From CAMYMQ01 sp963730305 (GTDB lineage Bacteria; Pseudomonadota; Alphaproteobacteria; Bin65), in assembly GCA_963730305.1 (NCBI GenBank), contig CAVSRB010000009.1, positions 139,027-203,026 on the forward strand: 64,000 nt of DNA, given 5' to 3'. The position numbers and the translations under genes were made by a program. The first letter of the stretch is position 1, and every line of letters starts with the position of its first letter. Below the pieces are notes generated by a model. That model made no database searches. It saw only the letters and a list, made by a program, of their open reading frames with translations, and was not told the DNA's origin. Of this stretch, positions 57,327 to 64,000 are shown in pieces.

Positions 57327-58276
57327 GCGTCGATATCCTCCCAGATGCGGATCGCCGCGGCCAGGTCCTCCAGCGCCGCGCCGACCGACTTGAACAACGT
57401 GATCTCGTCCGCCGCCTGCCGGCCCGCGGCCGCGCCGGTGGCCAGCTCGTGCAGGTCGGCGACGACGTCCGTCTCCGCGATGATGCCGCGTCGCAGCGGC
57501 TGGACCAGGTCGCCGCCCTCCTTGAGTGCGCCCGCGCGGGTGTCGACGAACAGCCGGGCGCGGGTCACGGCCTCGTCGTCGCATTCGCGCATCGCCGGGG
57601 TGAAGGCGCCGACCAGGTCGAGATGGGCGCCCGGCTTGAGCCAGGCGCCGCGGACCAGCGGTTCCGTCGCCAGGGTCGCGCAGCTCACCAGGTCGGCCTC
57701 GCGCACGGCGGCCTCCAGGTCTTCTGCGGCGGCGATCTCGACGCCGGGCAGCGACAGGCCGTCGGCGACCGCACGCGCGCGTTCCGGCCGTCGGCCCCAC
57801 ACCGCCACCGTGCGGATCGGCCGGGCGGCTGCGTGGGCCCGGATCAGTTGCGGCGCCAGCGCGCCGGTGCCGACCATGACCATCGTCTCGGCATCCGCCC
57901 GCGCCAGCCAGGTCGCCGCCAGCGCCGAGGCGGCCGCCGTGCGCCGGACGGTCAGCGCGGTGCCGTCGATCAGCGCGCGCGGCTCGCCGGTCGCGCCGTC
58001 CATCAGCAGGTAGCTCGCCATCACTGCGGGCAGGGCGCGGTCCGCGTTGCCGGGATAGACCGTGGCGATCTTGACGCCGAGGTGGCTGCCGGCCCGCTCC
58101 CCCGACTGCCACGCGGGCATCAACAGCAGGGTCGCGTCGGGCGCGTGCGCCTGCTCGATCGTGTGGTGGTGGCGGACGGGCGCGGTGCAGCCGTCGCGGA
58201 ACATGGCGCGCAGCGCCTCGATCAGGCGTGGATAGTCGAGACGCCGGTGGACCTCCTCGGCGCCGATCGCTCGCAT
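57323..58276 (-). CDS. Ornithine cyclodeaminase / mu-crystallin family protein
   Basis: A 317-aa NAD(P)-dependent enzyme: LRAMFRDGCTAPVRHHHTIE, GSHLGVKIATVYPGN, LIDGTALTVRRTAAASALAA, the Rossmann loop VGTGALAPQLIRAHAA, and HLDLVGAFTPAMREC. Family members cyclise ornithine or reduce cyclic imino acids such as delta1-piperideine-2-carboxylate. Which reaction applies is not clear. It is translationally coupled to pyrF. ATG at 58276, 8 bases after the lapA stop, is the likely start. Confidence 0.85.
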   Translation of the reverse strand: MRAIGAEEVHRRLDYPRLIEALRAMFRDGCTAPVRHHHTIEQAHAPDATLLLMPAWQSGERAGSHLGVKIATVYPGNADRALPAVMASYLLMDGATGEPRALIDGTALTVRRTAAASALAATWLARADAETMVMVGTGALAPQLIRAHAAARPIRTVAVWGRRPERARAVADGLSLPGVEIAAAEDLEAAVREADLVSCATLATEPLVRGAWLKPGAHLDLVGAFTPAMRECDDEAVTRARLFVDTRAGALKEGGDLVQPLRRGIIAETDVVADLHELATGAAAGRQAADEITLFKSVGAALEDLAAAIRIWEDIDA

Positions 58277-58284
58277 GTCGGACC

Positions 58285-58602
58285 CTAGTGGGACGGCGCC
58301 TGCCCGGGGGCGGGCAGCGATTTGCGCGTCTCGGTCAGCTCGTTGGACAGGCGGGAGACGGCGCGGCGGTGCTCCCGCGCCTTGCGCCGCGTCGGGCCCA
58401 GCGCCGCCCAGGCGACCAGCGCGCCGGCGAGCAGGCCCAGGAAGATGGCGACGAAGACGAGCAGGAAGACGGGCAGGGTGATCTGCCACGGCGCCGGCCA
58501 CAGGTTGACCGTCACGCCCTGGAAGTTGTGGATCGCGAAGACGATGAAGACGAGCCCGATGATCGCCGCGAGGATCCAGAAGACGAGCCGGCCCAGGCCC
58601 AT
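58285..58602 (-). CDS. LapA-domain (DUF1049) membrane protein
   Basis: A 105-aa protein with two membrane helices (VFWILAAIIGLVFIVFAIHNF and LPVFLLVFVAIFLGLLAGALVAWAAL), the VTVNLWP motif between them, and a basic, helical cytoplasmic tail. This is the LapA_dom (lipopolysaccharide assembly protein A) architecture. Its place directly after ihfB is conserved in proteobacteria. Confidence 0.87.
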   Translation of the reverse strand: MGLGRLVFWILAAIIGLVFIVFAIHNFQGVTVNLWPAPWQITLPVFLLVFVAIFLGLLAGALVAWAALGPTRRKAREHRRAVSRLSNELTETRKSLPAPGQAPSH

Positions 58603-58644
58603 CGCACCACCGTTCCTTTCGTGCCCCCGGACTTTGGCCGGCGG

Positions 58645-58926
58645 CTAGTCCTGGTTCAGCTTCTCGCGAAGCTCCTTGCCCGTCTTGAAGTAGGGCACCC
58701 GCTTGGCGCCGACCTCGACCGCCGCGCCGGTGCGGGGGTTGCGTCCGACCCGCGGATCGCGGTGCTTGACCGAAAAGGCGCCGAAGCCACGCAGCTCGAC
58801 CCGGTCGCCGCGCGCCAGCGCGCCGGAGATCTCGTCGAAGACGGTCGAGACGATGCGCTCGAAGACGCGCTGCTTCAGATCGGGATGGCGATCGGCGAGG
58901 CGCTGGATCAGTTCAGATTTGGTCAT
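58645..58926 (-). CDS. ihfB: Integration host factor subunit beta
   Basis: A 93-aa DNA-bending protein: MTKSELIQRLADRHP, VELRGFGAFSVKHRDPRVGRNPRTG (the minor-groove arm with its Pro), and VPYFKTGKELREKLN. The ATG at 58926 matches the family N-terminus; the frame is open upstream without one. A promoter of the TTGACG-N17-CAACCT form lies 78-106 bases before it. Confidence 0.95.
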   Translation of the reverse strand: MTKSELIQRLADRHPDLKQRVFERIVSTVFDEISGALARGDRVELRGFGAFSVKHRDPRVGRNPRTGAAVEVGAKRVPYFKTGKELREKLNQD

Positions 58927-59003
58927 TCCGGCAGACCTTGGCGGCGAGATTTTGAGCGGTTTTCTTGAGGCTGGCCGGCCAGGAACGACCGTTGAGCTTC
59001 GGC

Positions 59004-59032
59004 AGGTTGCCAAAGGGGGGCAGGCGCGTCAA
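59004..59032 (-). promoter_or_regulatory. Putative ihfB promoter
   Basis: TTGACG (59032-59027) and CAACCT (59009-59004) on the minus strand are 17 bases apart. An AT-rich block (59033-59066, including a run of seven T/A) lies just upstream and could act as an UP-type element. Confidence 0.45.
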
Positions 59033-59163
59033 GCATAAGTATATCTTAATAAAGCTTTTTTTCGCGATACGAACACGTGCGCCCACGCCCGGCGCGGTTC
59101 GCGTCGGGAAAGGGCAGGTTCGTCGCGGGGAAGCGGGCGGCGCGGACGCCGCGGAGAGAAGGC

Positions 59164-59206
59164 CCTACCCCGGCGCGTCGCAAGGGCTGCGACGCGCCGG
59201 GGTAGG
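59164..59206 (-). terminator. Very stable hairpin 12 bases after rpsA
   Basis: A perfect 19-bp stem, 59164-59182 with 59188-59206, and a 5-base loop follow the rpsA stop codon. There is no T-run, so it may act as a transcript end-protecting structure or Rho-assisted stop rather than a classical terminator. Confidence 0.6.
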
Positions 59207-59217
59207 TGCATTTACGC

Positions 59218-61158
59218 CTACTCTTTCTTGGCCTCTTCGGCGGCCTCGGCGTCACCGTCGGCCTTGTCGGCCTCGGGCTCGGCGGCGGCTTCCTCAGCAG
59301 CCGCGTCGGCCTTCTCCGGCTCGGCCGCTTCGGGCTCGGCCGCAGCGGCCTCTTCGGCAGGGGCCTCCTCGGCCGGAGCCTCCTCAGCCGGAGCCTCCTC
59401 GGCGTCGGCCTTGGTCTTCTTGGCCTTGGGCGCCTCTTCCTCGGCCGGACCGTCGGTGTCGTCGCGCGCCCTCGACAGGGCGGCGCCCAGGATGTCGCCC
59501 AGCGACGCGCCCGAGTCGGAGGAGCCGTACTGCTCCATCGCCGCCTTGTCTTCCTGGATCTCACGCGCCTTGATCGACAAGCTGAGCTTGCGGTTCGACT
59601 TGTCGATGTTGGTCACCTTGGCGTCGACCTTCTCGCCGACGGCGAAGCGGTTGGGCCGCTGCTCGCCGCGCTCGCGGGAGAGGTCGACCTTCCTGATGAA
59701 GCCGCGCAGGCCCTCGCCGACCGCGACCTCGAGGCCGCCGTCGGTCACCTCGGTGATGGTGCAGGTGACGATGTCGCCCTTCTTGACGCTGTCGGCCGCG
59801 CCGGCGAAGGGGTCGTCCTCGAGCTGCTTGATGCCGAGGGAGATGCGCTCCTTCTCGGCATCGACCTCGAGCACCTTGACCTTGACCTTGTCGCCCTTCT
59901 TGTACTCCTCGATCGCCTTCTCGCCGGGCTCGGTCCACGACAGGTCCGACAGGTGGACCATGCCGTCGATCTCGCCGGGCAGGCCGACGAACAGGCCGAA
60001 CTCGGTGATGTTCTTGACCTCGCCCTCGAGCTCGGTGCCCGTCGGGTGCTTCGCGGCGAAGTCCTCCCACGGGTTGGCCAGGCACTGCTTGAGGCCGAGG
60101 CTGATGCGCCGCTGCTGCGGGTCGACGTCGAGGACCATGACCTCCACCTCCTGCGAGGTGGAGACGATCTTGCCCGGATGGACGTTCTTCTTGGTCCAGC
60201 ACATCTCCGAGACGTGGACCAGGCCCTCGATCCCCGGCTCCAGCTCCACGAAGGCGCCGTAGTCGGTGATGTTGGTGACGCGGCCGGTGTACTTGGCGCC
60301 GACCGGGTACTTGGCCTCGACGCCGTCCCACGGGTCGGCCTCGAGCTGCTTCATGCCCAGCGAGATGCGCTGCGTCTCCGGGTTGAAGCGGATCACCTGG
60401 ACGTCGACGTTCTGGCCGATCTGGAGCACGTCGGACGGGTGGTTGACGCGCTTCCACGAGATGTCGGTGACGTGCAGCAGGCCGTCGACGCCGCCCAGGT
60501 CGACGAAGGCGCCGTAGTCGGTGATGTTCTTGACCACGCCCTGGAGCACCTGGCCTTCCTTGAGGTTGGCGATCAGCTCCGTGCGGGCCTCGGCGCGGGT
60601 CTCCTCGAGCACGGCGCGGCGCGACACGACGATATTGCCGCGCTGCCGGTCCATCTTCAGGATCTGGAACGGCTGCGGCGTGTCCAGCAGCGGGGTGACG
60701 TCGCGCACCGGGCGGATGTCGACCTGGCTGCCGGGCAGGAAGGCGACCGCACCGTTGAGGTCGACCGTGAAGCCGCCCTTGACCCGGCCGAAGATGTGGC
60801 CGGTGACGCGCTGGCCGTCCTTGAACGCCTTTTCGAGCTGGACCCAGGCTTCCTCGCGGCGCGCCTTCTCGCGGCTCAGCACGGCTTCGCCGTTCACGTT
60901 CTCCATGCGCTCGACATACACCTCGACGGTGTCGCCGGGCTGGATCTCCGCATTCTCGCCGGGGCCGGCGAATTCCTTGAGCGGCACGCGCCCTTCGGAT
61001 TTCAGGCCGACGTCGATGACGGCGACGTCGCCGTCGACCGCAACGACCTTGCCGGGGACGACCCGGCCTTCGAATTCTTCCTGTTGCCCGAGCGATTCCT
61101 CGAGCAGTGCGGCAAAATCTTCGCTGGCCGCAGCAGCGGTTTGGGTTTGAGCAGTCAT
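59218..61158 (-). CDS. rpsA: 30S ribosomal protein S1
   Basis: A 646-aa protein with six S1 RNA-binding repeats. The last four are clearest, each with a G-x-V-x-N-I-T-D/E-[YF]-G-[AL]-F-V-x-L core (VVKNITDYGAFVDLGG; RVTNITDYGAFVELEP; EVKNITEFGLFVGLPG). After residue 575 comes an unusually long acidic, low-complexity tail of about 70 residues built on EEAPAEEAPAEEAP. S1 brings mRNA to the 30S subunit. The gene follows cmk and aroA on the same strand, the conserved order. Confidence 0.96.
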   Translation of the reverse strand: MTAQTQTAAAASEDFAALLEESLGQQEEFEGRVVPGKVVAVDGDVAVIDVGLKSEGRVPLKEFAGPGENAEIQPGDTVEVYVERMENVNGEAVLSREKARREEAWVQLEKAFKDGQRVTGHIFGRVKGGFTVDLNGAVAFLPGSQVDIRPVRDVTPLLDTPQPFQILKMDRQRGNIVVSRRAVLEETRAEARTELIANLKEGQVLQGVVKNITDYGAFVDLGGVDGLLHVTDISWKRVNHPSDVLQIGQNVDVQVIRFNPETQRISLGMKQLEADPWDGVEAKYPVGAKYTGRVTNITDYGAFVELEPGIEGLVHVSEMCWTKKNVHPGKIVSTSQEVEVMVLDVDPQQRRISLGLKQCLANPWEDFAAKHPTGTELEGEVKNITEFGLFVGLPGEIDGMVHLSDLSWTEPGEKAIEEYKKGDKVKVKVLEVDAEKERISLGIKQLEDDPFAGAADSVKKGDIVTCTITEVTDGGLEVAVGEGLRGFIRKVDLSRERGEQRPNRFAVGEKVDAKVTNIDKSNRKLSLSIKAREIQEDKAAMEQYGSSDSGASLGDILGAALSRARDDTDGPAEEEAPKAKKTKADAEEAPAEEAPAEEAPAEEAAAAEPEAAEPEKADAAAEEAAAEPEADKADGDAEAAEEAKKE

Positions 61159-61293
61159 TATGAGTCCGATTTCCTTTCAGCCATCCGGCGCATCGGGCCG
61201 GCCTTGGCGTCACGCTTCCCCCCGGTTATCGATAACGGAGGGCCGGGCCAGGGCCGGCGTCATGGTCGACGCATCCGGCGTCGCGGGCGCGGA

Positions 61294-61926
61294 TCAGCGA
61301 TATTCGGAAATAAAACGAAGCGCCGTTTCCAGCGCGGCGTCGGCGTCGAGATCGGTGGTATCGATCACGATCGCGTCCTCCGCCGGCTTGAGCGGCGCGA
61401 CTTCCCGGTCGCGGTCCCGTGCGTCGCGGTCCTGCATCTCCTGCAGGACGGCGCCGTATATAGCCTTCTCGCCCCGTTCTAGCAACTCTTTGACCCGCCG
61501 CCGGGCGCGTTCTTCCACGGACGCGGTGACGAAGAATTTGATGTCGGCGTCAGGGCAGACGACCGTGCCGATGTCGCGGCCGTCGAGCACCGCGCCGGCC
61601 TTGCCGTCCGGCGGCTCGGCGGCGAAGCGGCGCTGGAAGTCGAGCAGGGCCGCACGCACGCCCGGAATGGCGGCGACCTTGGACGCGGCGTCGGCGACCT
61701 GGTCGGTGCGCAGCGCCGGGTCGTCGACCGCGGTCGGGTCGAGCGCTTCGGCCGCCGCGATCGCCGCGTCGGGGTCGGCCGGGTCGCGACCCGCCTTCAG
61801 CACCGCCCAGCCGACGGCCCGATAAAGGGCGCCGCTGTCGAGATAGGCGAGGCCGAGGCGGTCGGCGAGCCGCCGGGCCAGCGTGCCCTTGCCGGCGGCC
61901 GCGGGGCCGTCGATGGCGACGATCAT
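61294..61926 (-). CDS. cmk: Cytidylate kinase
   Basis: A 210-aa enzyme that phosphorylates CMP and dCMP. The P-loop is IDGPAAAGKGTLARRLADRLG, then YLDSGALYRAVG, LDGRDIGTVVCPDADIKFFVTAS and the lid RARRRVKELLERG. Its ATG overlaps the aroA stop by four bases (ATGA). rpsA follows after 135 bases. Confidence 0.95.
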   Translation of the reverse strand: MIVAIDGPAAAGKGTLARRLADRLGLAYLDSGALYRAVGWAVLKAGRDPADPDAAIAAAEALDPTAVDDPALRTDQVADAASKVAAIPGVRAALLDFQRRFAAEPPDGKAGAVLDGRDIGTVVCPDADIKFFVTASVEERARRRVKELLERGEKAIYGAVLQEMQDRDARDRDREVAPLKPAEDAIVIDTTDLDADAALETALRFISEYR

Positions 61927-63273
61927 GCCGCCGCCCCGTCGGCGATCGCCGCGCCGAGCCCGCGCATCGTCTCGGCGAAGCCGGGGAAGCTGGTCTCGAT
62001 GAAGCCGCCGTCGTCGATGGTGACGCCGTTCTCCGAGGCCAGCCCCAGCACCAGGAAGCTCATCGCGATGCGGTGGTCCATCTGCGTGGCGACCGCCGCG
62101 CCCGGGTCCGTCCCGCGCACCGGCGCGCCGCCGCTGCCGTCGATCTCCAGCCAGTCCTCGCCCTGCCGCGTCGTGACCCCGCAGGCCTCGAGCCCGGCGG
62201 CGATGGCGGCGAGCCGGTCGCTCTCCTTGACCCGCAGCTCGCCGACGCCCTCGAAGCGGGTGACGCCCTCGGCCAGCGCCGCGGCGGCGGCGAGGATCGG
62301 GTATTCGTCGATCATCGCCGGCGCGCGCTTGGCCGGCACGGTCACGCCGCTCAGCCGCGACGACCGCGCGCGCAGGTCGGCGACCGGCTCTCCGGCCTCG
62401 TCGCGCCGGTTCTCCAGCGCCAGGTCGGCGCCCATCTCGATCAGCGTGTCGACCAGCCCGGCGCGCAGCGGGTTGAGGCCGACCCCGGTCAGGGTCACCG
62501 CGGAGCCCGGCACGATCAGCGCGGCGACCAGCGGGAAGGCGGCCGAGGACGGGTCGGCGGGCACGGCGACCGGGCGGGCGGTCAGCTCGGGCCAGCCGCG
62601 CACGCGCGGCGACGCGCCCCTCGTCGGTGTCCTCGACCCGGACCTCGGCGCCGAAGTGGCGCAGCATCCGCTCGGTATGGTCGCGGGTCGGCGCCGGCTC
62701 GATCACCGCGGTCTCGCCCGGCGCGTTCAGCCCGGCGAGCAGGATCGCCGACTTGACCTGGGCGGAGGCGACCGGCGGGCGGTAGACGATCGGCATCGCC
62801 TCGCCGCAGCCGCGGACCATCAGCGGCAGACGGCCGCCGTCGCTGGCCTCGAACTGGGCGCCCATCCGCGTCAGCGGCTCGGTCACCCGGCCCATCGGGC
62901 GCCGGCGCAGCGAGGCGTCGCCGGTGACGAAGGCGGTCAGCTCCTGGGTCGCCAGCAGGCCGAGCAGCAGCCGCGCGGCGGTGCCGGAGTTGCCCATGTC
63001 GAGCACGTCGTCGGGCGCGCGCAGGCCGCCGACGCCGCGGCCCCGGACCCGCCAGGTCCCGCCGCGCTCGGCCGGCGGGTCGATCTCGGCGCCCAGCTGG
63101 CGCAGCGCCGCCGCGGTGGCCAGCACGTCGTCGCCGTCGAGCAATCCGTCGATCCGCGTCTCGCCCACGGCGAGCGCGCCGAACATCAGCGCCCGGTGCG
63201 AGATCGACTTGTCGCCGGGCGGCCGAAGCGTGCCGGACAGGGCGTTGGACGGGGCGGCGGTCAGCGGGGTCAC
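61923..63273 (-). CDS. aroA: 3-phosphoshikimate 1-carboxyvinyltransferase (EPSP synthase; one apparent insertion)
   Basis: About 449 aa after correction. The sequence has PPGDKSISHRALMFGALA, LDMGNSGTAARLL and DASLRRRPMGRV, and in the second frame DEYPILAAAAALAEG, LRVKESDRLAA and DHRIAMSFLVLG. This is the sixth enzyme of the shikimate pathway. One extra base in the C-run 62617-62620 (GGGG on the coding strand) splits it; dropping it gives EDTDEGASPRVRGWPELTA. The segments LFVTG-type and G-N-S-G-T-A-A place it with the long class II-like forms; I cannot be sure of herbicide class by eye. Confidence 0.92.
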
Positions 63274-63449
63274 GGGGCGGCTTTCGGGTGCGGCTTGAGG
63301 GCGGTCGGCGGCCGCTGCTTAACACAGCCGCCGCCGCGCCGGAATTTGCTTTTGACAGCGCCGCGGCTTCATGGCAAACGCACGCCCTATTTTTCGGGCC
63401 TCGCATCCGTTTGCCGCGCGGCCCTTCAGCCATTCCCACGGAGGCAGAT

Positions 63450-63815
63450 TTGGTCAAACCGGAATTGGGAACCAAACGGCTTTGCCCGACCTGCGGCGGC
63501 AAGTTCTACGACCTGCACAAGTCGCCGGCGGAGTGTCCCTATTGCGACGCCGTGTTCAACCCGGACGAGCTGGTCCGCGGCCGGCGCACGACCAGCCGGC
63601 CGGCGCCCGAAGAGCCGAAGCCGGTGGAGAAGAAGGCGCCCAAGGCCGAGCCCGAAGAGGACGAGGAACTGGACGATCTGGAGGTCGCCGACGTCGACAC
63701 CGAGGAGGACGATGAAGACGACGACGTCCTGGAGGACGCGTCGGACCTGGGCGAGGACGACGAGGACGTCGCCGAGGTCATGGAAAAGGTCGAGCGGCCG
63801 GAGGGCGGCGACTGA
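63450..63815 (+). CDS. TIGR02300 family acidic zinc-ribbon protein
   Basis: A 121-aa protein specific to alphaproteobacteria. The N-terminal zinc ribbon is VKPELGTKRLCPTCGGKFYDLHKSPAECPYC (two Cys pairs), followed by a linker and a highly acidic tail (DEELDDLEVADVDTEEDDED...). The TTG start at 63450 is supported by GGAGG seven bases upstream and by the family N-terminus. The gene is divergent from aroA, as in relatives. Function is unknown. Confidence 0.88.
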   Translation: MVKPELGTKRLCPTCGGKFYDLHKSPAECPYCDAVFNPDELVRGRRTTSRPAPEEPKPVEKKAPKAEPEEDEELDDLEVADVDTEEDDEDDDVLEDASDLGEDDEDVAEVMEKVERPEGGD

Positions 63816-63922
63816 CCAACGCATCCCGGCGCGCCGGCGGACACGAAAGCGGTTGATTTCGGTCCGCCCCGCGCCTTAATTGGGGACCGGCCGGGCACCT
63901 GATCCCAAGCCCGCCGACCCGT

Positions 63923-63999
<77 letters not shown>

Positions 64000-64000
64000 T

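Noticed and set aside
61294..63273. An AroA-Cmk fusion protein of 659 codons in one frame
   Set aside because: The frame is continuous only because of the one-base insertion in aroA. The true aroA C-terminus lies in another frame and ends with an ATGA overlap at the cmk start.

Overview
The window is about 64 kb of very GC-rich chromosome from an alphaproteobacterium, most likely Rhodospirillales-like. The evidence is the block chvI-chvG, hprK-rapZ-EIIA-HPr, ahcY; a DivL-type kinase with Tyr at the H-box beside tsaE; AddB/AddA next to trxA; the order ihfB, rpsA, cmk, aroA and a TIGR02300 protein; and an NDUFS6-like zinc finger protein. No phage, integrase, transposase or CRISPR array is visible.

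Left part (1-15.6 kb), accessory metabolism. A truncated Rieske ring-hydroxylating oxygenase lies divergent from a TRAP transporter (P-Q-M order). Then come tRNA-Arg, a lipoprotein hydrolase coupled to an orphan ABC ATPase, a fumarylacetoacetate hydrolase family enzyme and an MFS carrier. A catabolic set follows: ferredoxin-reductase, SDR, single-subunit PaaA-like diiron oxygenase and a gentisate 1,2-dioxygenase-type cupin on the minus strand, divergent from a MarR regulator and an acyl-CoA ligase. A 27-bp near-perfect palindrome sits between the two directions. Together they suggest uptake and CoA-dependent ring oxidation of an aromatic acid through a gentisate-like intermediate.

Middle (15.8-34 kb), core and regulation. 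polA, a ParA-like/RodZ-like pair, pckA, and a cobalamin-riboswitch operon (TonB, a PCu(A)C-like protein without copper ligands, a HugZ-like protein) precede the acid-stress regulators chvI/chvG, an AEC carrier, an SseB-like protein and the nitrogen-type PTS branch (hprK, rapZ, EIIA, HPr). A 1-kb gene-free stretch with helically phased 8-bp repeats leads to ahcY, which has a perfect 16-bp operator next to its promoter.

Right part (34-64 kb). divL, tsaE, amgK and murU (cell cycle, tRNA t6A, peptidoglycan recycling) are followed by four less conserved genes, then addB-addA-trxA. A small TetR-controlled module (VOC protein, TetR, MetE-like protein) separates trxA from folC-accD-pyrF-cyclodeaminase-lapA-ihfB. 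Then come rpsA-cmk-aroA, a TIGR02300 protein and tRNA-Ala.

Sequence quality matters here. At least twelve single-base gains and one loss interrupt housekeeping genes (polA twice, divL, tsaE twice, amgK, murU, addB, addA, folC, aroA), the PaaA-like gene and the T-loop of tRNA-Ala. Most lengthen a homopolymer by one base, as unpolished long-read consensus errors do. These genes are annotated as single intact CDS spans with the frame change noted.
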